A stretch of DNA of 64,000 bases from Acidimicrobiales bacterium (GTDB lineage: Bacteria > Actinomycetota > Acidimicrobiia > Acidimicrobiales > JAVJTC01). Location of the stretch: contig JAVJTC010000002.1 in the NCBI GenBank assembly GCA_040219085.1, positions 1-64,000 of the forward strand, in the 5' to 3' direction. The position numbers and the translations under genes are program-made. This document shows positions 22,689 through 31,672 of the stretch, in pieces. The notes beneath the pieces were generated by a model. It worked only from the letters and a program-made list of their open reading frames with translations, was not told the DNA's origin and made no database searches. Position 1 is the stretch's first letter; the number at the start of each line of letters is the position of its first letter.

Positions 22689-25675
22689 CTCACCTCCGCT
22701 GCGATCGTCTCGGACTGTTGTTGACCGCCGCCGAGTGATCCGCCCGTCGAGGCCACGACCTCGCCGTCGACGCGGATCTCCAGCGAGAACGGGATGTCTG
22801 AGTTGCCGCAGTCGGAGAAGACGTCGACGTAGGCGCTGTATGACCCGGGCGGCGCGGCTCCCAGCGGCCAGAAGACGTTCTCGACCTGCCCGCCGGCACC
22901 GACGCCGCAGCCGGGGATCGTGTCGACGTCCAACTGGCCGCCGGAGTCGACCGGGGTGTTGGAGTAGGAGATCTCCGCTCCCGTGGGGTCGGTGACGTAC
23001 AGGTCGAGGTCGGCGTCACCGGTCCAGCGCAGGGTGACCTGCACGTCGCCCTCACCTAGCACGATGTCGGCGGTCGGGGTCGGGATCGCCGGTGTGTCGG
23101 TGGTCGTCGGCGACGCCGTGGGGTTCGGTGTGGGTGGTGGCGTCGTTGTCGGTCCACCCGTGCCGGCGGTCCCGATGAGCATCGACAGCCTCGGTGTCGC
23201 TCCCACCGTCGTGAAGTCGTTGATGAACGAGAACTCGAACGTGTAGGTGCCGGGGCCCTCGTCGTCGAGGAAGGACGTCAGCTCTCCGGTCTCACGCACG
23301 AGCGAGAACGTGGGCACGGCCGGGTCGGCGTCGAAGTCGGTGTTGGTCACCACGCGCACGCTCGGGTAGGTGCCGTACAGGACGGCCTGGTTGCCGGTGG
23401 CTGCCGCGAACGCGTCATTGGCGTCGAGTTCCACAGTGCGCGCCGCCCCCGACGGTGCGGTGACGGTCACGACGATCCGGTCGTCCACCCCGGCGAAGTC
23501 GATGTCGGGGAAGCCGTCGGGACTGTCGCGGCCGCCGACGCCGGTCTCCGTGTCGACCAGGCCCTCGGCACGACTGATCGCCAGCCAGACGAGCTCGGAC
23601 GGGTCGAGTGAGACCTCGACGCTCTCGGTGCTGAACGTCTCGCCGGCCCCCAGGGAGTTCACGACCGCGCCCGGGGTGATGAGCACCGCGGTGACGATCT
23701 CTCCACTCGGGCCGAGAACCGTGGGGATGAGGGTGGAGTCGACCGCGTCGGCGCCCGGCGGCCGGAAGATCACGACGTTGCTCAGGACGTCGTCGAGGAC
23801 GAACTCGGGGATCTCGTCGACCGCGGCGATGACCACCGCGGTCGCGGCGTCGAATCCGTCCCAGGTGTCGCCGATCACGCCGATGTCGGCCGGTATCTCG
23901 CCGCGGGCCGGCAGGAGGGGATTGCCGCAGAAGCACCGCACACGCGGGACGCCGAAGTCGTCCACCAGTACCGCCGTACCCGCCTGGAGCACCGAGTCGA
24001 TCGCGTTGGCGACGCCGCCGGAGAAGCCGTGGTTCGTGACCCGGGTGTCCACCTGGAGGATGACGTCGGTCAGCGAGTCCACGAAGCTCGGGATCTGGTC
24101 GACGGTGATCCCCTGGGCTGCGGCCCACGCTGCGGCCTTGTCAGCGTTCTCGGCCAGGAACTCGACGAGTTGGCCGCGGTTGCAGACGTCGATGACGTTC
24201 GTCCCGCCGTACAGGCCGGGGGCGGCTCCCGAAATCGTGGGTCCCGAGGCCGCACCCGACGGGGGTGCGTCCACGGTCGGGATGTCCAACGTGGGCAGAT
24301 CGATGCCGGTCGGGAGTCCGATCCCCGGGTTGAGACCCTCCAGCACCTCTTCGGCGAGGTCGCCGATGTCGGCCGGTTCGACGGATCCGCCCAGCTCGTC
24401 GATCAGCCCCGTCGGAAGCTCGATGTCACCGGGCTCCGGGAGGTCGAGGGACGCGAGATCCGGGAGGCTCGGTACGAGCGACGGGAAGAACGGGTCGAGC
24501 CCGACCGACGCGATCGGTTCGGCGACCAGCTCGGTGATCTCGGGCCCGTCGCCCTCGTCGTCGCCTGAGGAGACGATGATGGCGAGGGCCGCGCCGAGTC
24601 CGCCGAGGACCAGCACGAGCGGCACGACCACCTTCCACCAGCCTCGTCGTCGGCCCCCACCGCCGTCGCCGGTAGCGGCGGTGGGTGGCGGACCGTCCGT
24701 CGGTGGCCCGCCCGTGGAGTCACCCGGAGGTGTTCCGACGGCCGCTGCCGCGGCCGGTGCTGCCTGGGACGCGCCGACGGCCGCGAAGGTCGCCGGTCCG
24801 ACCGTGTTCATCGCGTCGCCCGACGTCACCGGCGGCACGGACTGGTCGCCTTCGAGGGCCGTACGCAGTGCGGCCGCAGAGGCGATGCGCTCGTCGGGGT
24901 CGATGCTCAGCGCCCGGTGGACGGTGTCGGCGAGCGCCGGAGGGATGTCGTTGCGCAGCGTCTCGATACGCGGCGGCGTCTCGGTGTGGTGGGCGAGCAG
25001 TAGTTGGCGCAGGGAGCCGTGCTCGTAGGGCACGCGCCCGGCGAGCAGCTGGTACAGCACCACACCGGCGGAATAGATGTCGCTGCGCTCGTCGGCCTGA
25101 CCGTCGGCCTGTTCGGGCGCCATGTAGTGGGGGGTCCCCGTCGCGATGGTCGTCCCGCGTGAGGTGGCGAGAGAACGGGCCACACCGAAGTCGGTGAGCA
25201 GGAGGCGCTCTTCGCGCTCCCCGCGATGTTCGGGCTCCGTCTGGAAGAGGACGTTGGCCGGCTTCAGGTCCCGGTGTACGACACCGAGCGAGTGGGCGAC
25301 CTCGAGGCCCCGGCACATGTCCGCACCGATCGAGCGCACCTCGTCGACACCCCAGCCGTAGCCCGCTTCGGCCCTCTGGGTCATCCGCAGCGCGAGGCTG
25401 CCCCGGTCCGCGTAGTCCATCACGAAGTACGGGCGGCCGTCGTCGAGGACGTCGACGTTGTGGATCCGCACGATGTGGTCGGAGTCCGCTCTCCACATGA
25501 TCCGGGCCTCTTCGAGGAACCGGTTGCGGATCTCAGAGTCGCGTGCCCAGTTCTCGGCGAGGACCTTGAGGGCGATCCACGCCTGGAGGGTCTCGTCCAG
25601 CGCGAGCCACACGGTCGCGAAGGCTCCCGAGCCCACGATGCGTTCGGTGCGGTACCTGCCGATGTACTCGGTCAT
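22685..25675 (-). CDS. Membrane Ser/Thr protein kinase with DUF6777-like sensor
   Basis: This 996-residue PknB-type kinase has a P-loop IVGSGAFATV (13-22), Lys37 (ALKVL), catalytic Asp136 in VVHRDLKPANVLF, DFG 162-164, and GTPHYMAPEQ. A Pro/Gly-rich linker leads to one transmembrane helix, VVVPLVLVLGGLGAALAIIV. Outside the cell there is a Pro/Asp spacer, a DUF6777-like domain (GLYGGTNVIDVCNRGQLVEF through RVRCFCGNPLLP), a beta-sandwich, a Thr/Pro-rich linker, and a final DUF2135/YfaP-like domain (VTLRWTGDADLDLYVTDPTG). The ATG at 25675 follows an AGGAGGG Shine-Dalgarno. It is divergent from the FHA-ABC exporter by 65 bases, so that exporter is its probable substrate. Confidence 0.93.
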   Translation of the reverse strand: MTEYIGRYRTERIVGSGAFATVWLALDETLQAWIALKVLAENWARDSEIRNRFLEEARIMWRADSDHIVRIHNVDVLDDGRPYFVMDYADRGSLALRMTQRAEAGYGWGVDEVRSIGADMCRGLEVAHSLGVVHRDLKPANVLFQTEPEHRGEREERLLLTDFGVARSLATSRGTTIATGTPHYMAPEQADGQADERSDIYSAGVVLYQLLAGRVPYEHGSLRQLLLAHHTETPPRIETLRNDIPPALADTVHRALSIDPDERIASAAALRTALEGDQSVPPVTSGDAMNTVGPATFAAVGASQAAPAAAAAVGTPPGDSTGGPPTDGPPPTAATGDGGGGRRRGWWKVVVPLVLVLGGLGAALAIIVSSGDDEGDGPEITELVAEPIASVGLDPFFPSLVPSLPDLASLDLPEPGDIELPTGLIDELGGSVEPADIGDLAEEVLEGLNPGIGLPTGIDLPTLDIPTVDAPPSGAASGPTISGAAPGLYGGTNVIDVCNRGQLVEFLAENADKAAAWAAAQGITVDQIPSFVDSLTDVILQVDTRVTNHGFSGGVANAIDSVLQAGTAVLVDDFGVPRVRCFCGNPLLPARGEIPADIGVIGDTWDGFDAATAVVIAAVDEIPEFVLDDVLSNVVIFRPPGADAVDSTLIPTVLGPSGEIVTAVLITPGAVVNSLGAGETFSTESVEVSLDPSELVWLAISRAEGLVDTETGVGGRDSPDGFPDIDFAGVDDRIVVTVTAPSGAARTVELDANDAFAAATGNQAVLYGTYPSVRVVTNTDFDADPAVPTFSLVRETGELTSFLDDEGPGTYTFEFSFINDFTTVGATPRLSMLIGTAGTGGPTTTPPPTPNPTASPTTTDTPAIPTPTADIVLGEGDVQVTLRWTGDADLDLYVTDPTGAEISYSNTPVDSGGQLDVDTIPGCGVGAGGQVENVFWPLGAAPPGSYSAYVDVFSDCGNSDIPFSLEIRVDGEVVASTGGSLGGGQQQSETIAAEVS

Positions 25676-25707
25676 TGCGGAGGGACCCTCCTGTCCGCCC
25701 GGCGATC

Positions 25708-25713
25708 TAGGGT
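25708..25713 (+). promoter_or_regulatory. -10 box (TAGGGT) for the FHA-ABC gene
   Basis: TAGGGT is followed, after about 20 bases, by GGGGAGG and GTG 25741, so this transcript would have a short leader. The opposite strand shows overlapping TAGATC, a weak -10 for the divergent kinase gene. Confidence 0.4.
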
Positions 25714-25740
25714 CTCCATTGAACACCACCACGGGGAGGC

Positions 25741-28101
25741 GTGCGGAGGGTGGCGACAGGGGTCGAGGTCCACACCGCCGGCGGAGGGTCCGGCGTCGTC
25801 GAGGGGCGACCGGTTCGCGTCGGCCGTCATTCAGGTGCCGACGTCGTCGTCGACGACATGCGCGTGTCGCGCGAGCACCTGGTTCTCGAGGAGACCGGAT
25901 CGGGCTGGGTGGTGCGTGACCCGGGTTCGGGCAACGGCACCTTCCTCGGGGGCGAGCGGGTCGGTGAACTCGTTCTCGCCCCCGGCTCCGAGACCGTGTT
26001 GCGTCTCGGTGACCCCCAGGAAGGCCCGTGGGTGCGCATCGTCGTGGCGGCGCGCAGTGCCGAGCCCGCTGGACGCGTCCAGGGCGGGACGGTCGTGATC
26101 GGACGCGACACCCGCTGCGATGTCGTCGTCGACGATCTGCTCGCCTCGCGGCGTCATGCCGAGATGCGCACGCGGCCCGATGGTCGCCACGAACTGGTGG
26201 ACCTCGGCAGCTACAACGGCACGTACGTCAACGGCCGACTGATCGAGGGCGGCGCCGTGCTGGCGGACCGGGATCTGGTCGGTGTGGGACGTAGCTCGCT
26301 CACGTACCGCGATGGCACCCTCGTGGTGGCGGCGGCCGACGGGGCGGTGGATTTCGCGGCCCTCGGCGTGACGGTCACGGTGCCGAAGGGGCCGACCCTG
26401 GTCCATGACGTGGGCTTCGCCCTCGAGGCCGGTTCGCTGCTGGCGGTCGTGGGACCCTCGGGTGCGGGCAAGTCGACGCTGCTGGGCGCGCTCGCGGGGC
26501 TGAGAGAGCCCACGACGGGCACGGTGCTCTTCGGCGGGCTGGACCTGTACGGCACAGACGTCGATGTCCGGTCGCGGATCGGTTTCGTCCCCCAGGACGA
26601 CCTCGTGCACCCCGAGCTGACCGTTGCGCAATCGATCGCCTATGAGGCGGAGTTGCGGTTCCCGCCCGATGTCAGCGCCGCGGAGCGCAATAGGCGGGTG
26701 CGCGAGGTCATGGAGGAACTCGGCCTGACCGCACGGGCGGATGTGCGCGTGGCGCGGCTGTCGGGTGGTCAGCGCAAGCGTGTCAGCGTGGCGCTCGAGG
26801 TGTTGACGAGACCGTCGCTGCTGTTCCTCGATGAGCCGACGTCGGGGCTGGACCCCGGACTCGAACGGACGATGATGGAGCTCTTCCGGGAGCTCGCGGA
26901 CAGCGGGCGGACGGTCATCGTCGTCACCCACAGCGTCGACAGCCTCAACCTGGCGGACCGGGTCCTGTGCCTCGCTCCGGGTGGCCACCCCGCGTTCTTC
27001 GGACCTCCGCAGCTGACGACGTCATGGTTCGGCCTGGACGACTACCAGCAGGTCTTCCGCCACCTCAGCACGGTGGAGGTGGTGGCGGCCCGCAAGAGGT
27101 TCCTCGACGACGAGTTGGGTGAGCGGTTCCTGACCGGTCCGCTCACGGCGTACTCCCATTCGCCCCGCGGTTCGGAGCGCAACGTCGTGGTGCGACGTCA
27201 GCGGTGGGGCCGCCAGCTGTCGATGCTGGTCAGACGGTATGCCCGCGTGCTGCGCGGAGATCCGATGTCGCTGGTGATCCTGTTCGGCGCCGCGCCGGCG
27301 CTCGGCCTGTTCATCATGTGGCGTCTGCCCGCGGGTGAGCTCTCCGGGATCGGCGAGGGTGAGCTCCGCATCATCTCGTCGGCCTCGCTGGCATGGTTCA
27401 TGCCCGTCATCGCGATGACCCAGATCGGCATCTCCGGTTCCATCCGCGAGATCGTGAAGGAACGCCCGATCTTCGTCCGCGAGCGTGCCGTCGGACTGTC
27501 GCTGTCCGCGTACGTCGTCTCCAAGTTGCTCGTCCTCGGCGCCGCGACGGTCGTCCAGGCGTGTCTGCTCATCCCGCTGGCGTTGCTGCGTCAGGACGGC
27601 CCGCCCGATGCGGTACTGCTCGGATCGCCGATGCTCGAGCTGATCGTCGCCGGCGTGGCCACGGGAATCGCCGCTGTCGCGCTCGGTCTGGCCGTCTCGG
27701 CGGCCGTGAACTCGACGAACACCGCTCTGGCGCTGTTGCCGACGATCGTCGTCATCCAGACGCTGTTGGGCTCGGCCGGCGTCTTTCCCGCCGGAACGGA
27801 CAAGCCGGTCCTGCGCGAGATGAGCTATGCCGCCAGCGCACAGTGGGGATTCTCCGCAGGGGCGTCGACCATCGAGTTGAACGAGCTCCAGGCCTTCATC
27901 GGTCTGGCCCGTGAGCTGCGTTCGATCGACGTGGCCGATCCGCTCCCGAGTCTGGAAGCGATCGCGGACCCCGACACGGGTGAGCCGCGCTGGAACCACG
28001 ACCCAGGGACATGGCTGACGTCCATCGCCGCGTTGGGGGTGATCGCGGCGTCCTTCGCAGTGGTCGCCGGTGTCCTGTTGCGTCGCTTCGACCCGGTCTG
28101 A
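25741..28101 (+). CDS. FHA-domain ABC-2 exporter (Rv1747-like)
   Basis: This 786-residue single-chain half-transporter has FHA1 at about 22-88 (VRVGRHSGADVVVDDMRVSREHL, GSGNGTF) and FHA2 at about 118-185 (VIGRDTRCDVVVDDLLASRRHAEM, GSYNGTYVNG). The ATPase has Walker A GPSGAGKSTLLGAL, signature LSGGQRKRVSVAL and Walker B LLFLDEPTSGLDP. An ABC-2 membrane domain with about six helices fills residues 520-785. FHA domains bind phosphothreonine, so activity is probably controlled by the divergent Ser/Thr kinase, as known for PknF and Rv1747 in Mycobacterium tuberculosis. Substrate is unknown; cell-wall lipids or glycans are candidates. A GGGGAGG Shine-Dalgarno precedes the GTG. Confidence 0.95.
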   Translation: MRRVATGVEVHTAGGGSGVVEGRPVRVGRHSGADVVVDDMRVSREHLVLEETGSGWVVRDPGSGNGTFLGGERVGELVLAPGSETVLRLGDPQEGPWVRIVVAARSAEPAGRVQGGTVVIGRDTRCDVVVDDLLASRRHAEMRTRPDGRHELVDLGSYNGTYVNGRLIEGGAVLADRDLVGVGRSSLTYRDGTLVVAAADGAVDFAALGVTVTVPKGPTLVHDVGFALEAGSLLAVVGPSGAGKSTLLGALAGLREPTTGTVLFGGLDLYGTDVDVRSRIGFVPQDDLVHPELTVAQSIAYEAELRFPPDVSAAERNRRVREVMEELGLTARADVRVARLSGGQRKRVSVALEVLTRPSLLFLDEPTSGLDPGLERTMMELFRELADSGRTVIVVTHSVDSLNLADRVLCLAPGGHPAFFGPPQLTTSWFGLDDYQQVFRHLSTVEVVAARKRFLDDELGERFLTGPLTAYSHSPRGSERNVVVRRQRWGRQLSMLVRRYARVLRGDPMSLVILFGAAPALGLFIMWRLPAGELSGIGEGELRIISSASLAWFMPVIAMTQIGISGSIREIVKERPIFVRERAVGLSLSAYVVSKLLVLGAATVVQACLLIPLALLRQDGPPDAVLLGSPMLELIVAGVATGIAAVALGLAVSAAVNSTNTALALLPTIVVIQTLLGSAGVFPAGTDKPVLREMSYAASAQWGFSAGASTIELNELQAFIGLARELRSIDVADPLPSLEAIADPDTGEPRWNHDPGTWLTSIAALGVIAASFAVVAGVLLRRFDPV

Positions 28102-28133
28102 TCCGCGGAGAGGGGACTGTCACACCCCGCGCG

Positions 28134-28139
28134 TATGTT
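28134..28139 (+). promoter_or_regulatory. -10 box (TATGTT) for the small Cys-rich gene
   Basis: TATGTT is 7 bases before the ATG at 28147. It overlaps an in-frame ATG at 28135, which is therefore less likely to be the start. Confidence 0.5.
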
Positions 28140-28146
28140 CGATCCC

Positions 28147-28371
28147 ATGAGCGAGAGCCTCGTCATCGACTGCGACACATGCGTCCGCCAGCACACCGAC
28201 ACCTGCGGGGACTGCCTGGTGTCTTTCATCTGCGACCGTGACCCGGGGGAGGCGGTCGTGATCGAACTCGCCGAGTGGCGTTCCCTGGACTCGCTGGCCC
28301 GGGCCGGCCTCGTGCCGCGCCTGCGTCACCGCCCGGAACCACCCCGCAGTGGAAGCCCGGCGGCCATGTAG
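28147..28371 (+). CDS. Small Cys-rich protein
   Basis: This 74-residue protein has the N-terminal sequence VIDCDTCVRQHTDTCGDCLV followed by SFICDRDPGE. Its cysteines are arranged Cys-x2-Cys-x6-Cys-x2-Cys with one more downstream, which would suit a zinc or iron-sulfur site. The second half (VVIELAEWRSLDSLARAGLV) is helical. Similar small proteins occur widely in actinobacteria, but I know of no assigned function. It starts 45 bases after the FHA-ABC gene and has its own leaderless promoter. It is followed closely by queG, itself an iron-sulfur enzyme, though a link is not shown. Confidence 0.7.
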   Translation: MSESLVIDCDTCVRQHTDTCGDCLVSFICDRDPGEAVVIELAEWRSLDSLARAGLVPRLRHRPEPPRSGSPAAM

Positions 28372-28430
28372 GCGGCGTCGCGAACTCTTCCACGTGGGGT
28401 CGGGGCCCTTCCCGCTGCCACCATGGTCGG

Positions 28431-29564
28431 GTGCCCACCGACGAACTCGCCGCCGAACTGGTGGAGATCGGACGCGCCGCCGGTCTCGCCGCGGTCGGTT
28501 TCGCCGACGCGGCGGTGTTCGAGAGCGAGCGTTCGGTGCTCCTGGAACGGCGCGCGGCGGGCCTCGACGCGGGGATGCAGTTCACGTACCGCAACCCACA
28601 GCGGTCCACGGATCCGTCGATGACCCTGCCCTCGGCTCGGTCGCTCGTCGTCGGCGCGCTGTCCTATGCCCGGGCGGACCCGGGCGGCGCGGCGTCCGGG
28701 TCGGCCCGGGTCGCCCGGTACGCCTGGCGCGACCACTACGCGGATCTGCGGGCCGGACTCGGGGCGATCGCGGACCGTCTGGCCGACGCAGGTCGGCGTG
28801 GGGTCGTCCTGGCCGACGACAACGCTCTCGTCGACAGGGCAGCCGCTGTCAGAGCCGGCATCGGTTGGTACGGAAAGAACGCGAACGTCCTGCTCCCGGG
28901 GCGGGGTAGCTGGTTCGTCCTCGGCGCGGTACTGACGGACGCGGAACTGGCCCCGTCCCGGCGCCTGGGCGACGGCTGCGGCCCGTGCCGTCGCTGCATG
29001 GACGGTGCGTGCCCCACCGATGCCATCGTGGCACCGGGCGTGGTCGATGCCCGCCGGTGCCTCGCGTGGACGGTCCAGGACACCGGCGTCATCCCCGCCT
29101 GGCAGCGGGTTGCGCTCGGCGACAGGATCTACGGCTGTGACGACTGTCAGGAGGTCTGCCCGCCGAGCCGGGTGGAGCTCGGACGCGCACCGGAGGCCGA
29201 GGCCGATGCCGTGAGCACCACGGACGTCGTGGCGATGCTCGCCGCCGATGACGAGACGCTGCTGGCCTCGTACGGCCGGTGGTACATCCCCCGCCGTGAG
29301 CCGCGCTACCTGCGCCGCAACGCCCTAGTCGTCCTCGGCAACGTCGGCGACCCGACGGACCCGTCGGTGATCACGGTCCTGCGTGCCGCGCTGGGTTCCC
29401 CCGACGAGATCATCGTCGCCCACGCCGTATGGGCGGCCCGCCGCCTCGGTCTGGGGCACCTCGTGTCGGAACTGGTTCCGGCGCCGGACGCGGACGGACC
29501 TGTCGCATCGGAGATGTCCGCGGACGTGGCTGTGCGTCCCGATCTCGCTGTGGGACCACCATGA
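28431..29564 (+). CDS. queG: Epoxyqueuosine reductase
   Basis: This 377-residue cobalamin and iron-sulfur enzyme reduces epoxyqueuosine to queuosine at the tRNA wobble position. The N-terminal cobalamin-binding region contains SLVVGALSYA and RYAWRDHYADL. A conserved GWYGKNANVLLPGRGSWF and two ferredoxin-type clusters follow, DGCGPCRRCMDGACPTDAI and IYGCDDCQEVCPPSR. The C-terminal HEAT-like repeats (YLRRNALVVLGNVGDPTDPS) serve tRNA docking. GTG 28431 gives the proper N-terminus PTDELAAELVEIGRAAGL; a longer frame exists upstream. The stop overlaps the ATG of the glycosyltransferase gene. No other queuosine genes are in the window, so queuine salvage cannot be judged. Confidence 0.93.
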   Translation: MPTDELAAELVEIGRAAGLAAVGFADAAVFESERSVLLERRAAGLDAGMQFTYRNPQRSTDPSMTLPSARSLVVGALSYARADPGGAASGSARVARYAWRDHYADLRAGLGAIADRLADAGRRGVVLADDNALVDRAAAVRAGIGWYGKNANVLLPGRGSWFVLGAVLTDAELAPSRRLGDGCGPCRRCMDGACPTDAIVAPGVVDARRCLAWTVQDTGVIPAWQRVALGDRIYGCDDCQEVCPPSRVELGRAPEAEADAVSTTDVVAMLAADDETLLASYGRWYIPRREPRYLRRNALVVLGNVGDPTDPSVITVLRAALGSPDEIIVAHAVWAARRLGLGHLVSELVPAPDADGPVASEMSADVAVRPDLAVGPP

Positions 29565-30673
29565 CCCACCTGCTCGTCACCAACGACTTCCCGCCCAAGA
29601 TCGGGGGGATCCAGAACTACCTGTGGGAGCTGTGGCGACGACTCCCGGCGGACTCCTTCGCGGTCTACACCACCCCCCACGACGATGCCGAGGCCTTCGA
29701 TGCGGCCCAGCGGTATCGCGTCGTCCGCGCCGACCAGGGCTGGCTGCTGCCCACCCCGGCGCAGATCCGGCGTATCGACGCACTGGCCGCGGAGATCGGG
29801 GCGGCATCGGTCCTGTTCGACCCGGCGATGCCCATCGGCGTCTCCGGCCCGTCGCTGTCGGTTCCCTACGGTGTGGTTCTGCACGGGGCGGAGGTCACCG
29901 TGCCGGCACGCCTTCCGATCCTCGGGAGGACCCTCGCCCGCACCGTGGAGGAGGCGTCGTTCGTCGTGTCCGCCTCCGGTTACGCCCACGGGGAGGCCGA
30001 GCGGCTCGTCGGACACCCGGTGGAGGCCACCTATGTGCCACCCGGTGTGGACGTCGGGCGCTTCGTGCCTCTCGACCAGAGCCGACGCGCGGCGGCGCGC
30101 CGGCGCCTCGGCGTGAGCGAGGACGCCGAGGTCGTCGTCAGCGTGTCGCGACTCGTGCGCCGAAAGGGGATGGACGTCCTGATCGAAGCGGCCGCGCGGC
30201 TCGCTCCGACGCGCCCGCACCTCGAGGTTGTGATCGCCGGACGTGGCCGCGACGAGGGTCGTCTGCGGCGGCTCGCGGCGCGCCTCGACGCACCGGTCCG
30301 CTTCCTCGGGCGCGTGGCGGACGCCGACCTGCCGGCGGTCTACGGGATGGCGGACCTTTTCGTCATGTTGTGCCACAGCCGCTGGGGTGGCATGGAGGAG
30401 GAGGGATTCGGCATCGTGTTCCTCGAAGCGGCGGCCGCCGGGATCGCCCAGGTCGCCGGCCGCAGTGGTGGCGCCGCCGAGGCGGTGGCCGATGGCGAGA
30501 CCGGGATCATCGCCGCGGAGCCGCGGGACGCTCCGGCGGTGGCCGCCATCGTCGCCGACCTGCTCGACGACCCCGCGCGGCGGGCGGCCATGGGCGAAGC
30601 GGCCCGGCGCCGCGCCGTGGAGGAGTTCTCCTACGACGTCCTGGTCCGCCGACTGGCGACAGTCTTGGACTGA
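29561..30673 (+). CDS. pimB: GT4 glycosyltransferase, PimB'-like phosphatidylinositol mannosyltransferase
   Basis: This 370-residue GT-B fold glycosyltransferase of family GT4 begins HLLVTNDFPPKIGGIQNYLW (acceptor-binding loop). It has YVPPGVDVGRF, SVSRLVRRKGMDVLIEAAA (nucleotide-sugar phosphate binding), GRVADADLPAVYGMADLFVM, and EEEGFGIVFLEAAAAG, which is the EX7E motif. Closest known relatives are PimB' enzymes that add the second mannose to phosphatidylinositol mannosides on the cytosolic face of the membrane. Downstream SRPBCC and ArsA-type genes recall the Rv2188c neighbourhood of mycobacteria, which supports the assignment. Substrate remains inferred. The start overlaps queG by 4 bases. 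Confidence 0.82.
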   Translation: MTHLLVTNDFPPKIGGIQNYLWELWRRLPADSFAVYTTPHDDAEAFDAAQRYRVVRADQGWLLPTPAQIRRIDALAAEIGAASVLFDPAMPIGVSGPSLSVPYGVVLHGAEVTVPARLPILGRTLARTVEEASFVVSASGYAHGEAERLVGHPVEATYVPPGVDVGRFVPLDQSRRAAARRRLGVSEDAEVVVSVSRLVRRKGMDVLIEAAARLAPTRPHLEVVIAGRGRDEGRLRRLAARLDAPVRFLGRVADADLPAVYGMADLFVMLCHSRWGGMEEEGFGIVFLEAAAAGIAQVAGRSGGAAEAVADGETGIIAAEPRDAPAVAAIVADLLDDPARRAAMGEAARRRAVEEFSYDVLVRRLATVLD

Positions 30674-30714
30674 AGTCTCGCCGTCGCGGCCCCGTCCTGG
30701 CATCCTTGGACCCC

Positions 30715-31215
30715 GTGCGCCGCCTTCTCGTCCCCGACACGATGGACGGCCGGGGAACCCTCGTCGCCAACTGGGTCGGAACGGGTGTCTTCACCGTCAC
30801 CGCCGTCGCCGCGACCGTCGCCCCCGACACCTTCCGCCTGACCGGTGTCATCGCCGCGCTCGCCCTCTTCGCGATCGGCATGATCGTCATGTTGATCACG
30901 TTCGCTGCGGCCGTGGAGCGGTCGCGTCTCGAGGTGGTCTCGGTCGCCGGCGTGTGGTTCGGCGCCGGGACGGTCGCCCTTCCCATACGGCTCCGATTCG
31001 CCGCCGCACTGGGCATCCAGTTGACGGTCGCGTTCACGACCGCGAGCATCCGACCCTTCACCTCGCTGGCGTTCGGTATCCTCGCGCCGTTGTTCGGGCT
31101 GGGGCTCGGCGGTCTGTGGGCCGCCGGCCACGGTTCGTTCGCCAAGCGAGACAAGCTCGACCACAAGAGGCCACCACGGCCTCCGCCGGCACCGCCGGCC
31201 GTTCCCGGAGACTGA
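30715..31215 (+). CDS. Four-helix hypothetical membrane protein
   Basis: This 166-residue membrane protein has four hydrophobic stretches: LVANWVGTGVFTVTAVAATV, LTGVIAALALFAIGMIVMLI, AAALGIQLTVAFTTA and LAFGILAPLFGLGLGGLW. It ends in a basic Pro-rich tail (KRPPRPPPAPPAVPGD). No family is recognised. GTG 30715 is preceded by CATCCT, an imperfect -10 box, 8 bases upstream, and gives the N-terminus RRLLVPDTMDGRG. It precedes the SRPBCC gene by 4 bases and so belongs to the pimB'-SRPBCC-ArsA-glucokinase block, which points to lipid or envelope metabolism without proving it. Confidence 0.7.
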   Translation: MRRLLVPDTMDGRGTLVANWVGTGVFTVTAVAATVAPDTFRLTGVIAALALFAIGMIVMLITFAAAVERSRLEVVSVAGVWFGAGTVALPIRLRFAAALGIQLTVAFTTASIRPFTSLAFGILAPLFGLGLGGLWAAGHGSFAKRDKLDHKRPPRPPPAPPAVPGD

Positions 31216-31219
31216 CCCG

Positions 31220-31672
31220 ATGTCGGAGCAGGCAACCCAACAGACCATCATCGACGCACCGCCCGAGAGGTGTTTCGCGGTGGCCGTCGACTTCGAGCAC
31301 TACCCCACGTGGGCCAGTGACGTGAAGGAGGTCGCCGTGCTGCGGCGCGACGACGACGGTCGGGGAGGTCTCGTGTGCTTCCGGGCGGCGGCGATGGGCC
31401 GGTCGACCACGTACACGCTGCAGTACTTCTACGGCTCGAATCCGCTGCGGATGGCCTGGAAGCTCGTCGAGGGTGACGTCACGCGCCAACTCGACGGCGA
31501 GTACCTCTTCGAGGCGGTCGAAGGTGACAACGACCGCACGCTCGTCAGCTACCACCTGGTCGCCGACATCGTCGTCCCACTGCCGGGCTTCGTGAAGAGG
31601 CGGGCCGAGGCCCGCATCATGCGGTCCGCCCTCGAGCAGCTCCGCACGCAGGTCGAGGCACAGGTCCGATGA
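31220..31672 (+). CDS. SRPBCC-fold protein (polyketide cyclase / COQ10-like)
   Basis: This 150-residue protein has the START-like helix-grip fold. IDAPPERCFAVAVDFEHYPTW is the N-terminal strand and helix, LQYFYGSNPLRMAWKLVEGD lies in the central sheet, and GFVKRRAEARIMRSALEQL forms the long C-terminal helix over the hydrophobic cavity. Such proteins bind lipids, quinones or polyketides. I recall that the mycobacterial counterpart (Rv2185c) stands next to an ArsA-type ATPase and near PimB', as here. The ATG is 4 bases after the membrane protein, and the stop overlaps the ATPase gene by 4 bases. A lipid-binding role linked to the ATPase is a reasonable guess. Confidence 0.88.
   Translation: MSEQATQQTIIDAPPERCFAVAVDFEHYPTWASDVKEVAVLRRDDDGRGGLVCFRAAAMGRSTTYTLQYFYGSNPLRMAWKLVEGDVTRQLDGEYLFEAVEGDNDRTLVSYHLVADIVVPLPGFVKRRAEARIMRSALEQLRTQVEAQVR

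Noticed and set aside
23370-25028. A 552-codon plus-strand frame opposite the Ser/Thr kinase
   Set aside because: Ser/Pro/Thr-rich composition with no motif; the minus strand has a complete kinase with sensor domains.
29383-30714. Upstream extension of the four-helix membrane protein frame across pimB'
   Set aside because: The extension is Arg/Pro-rich shadow of the glycosyltransferase. The credible protein starts at GTG 30715.
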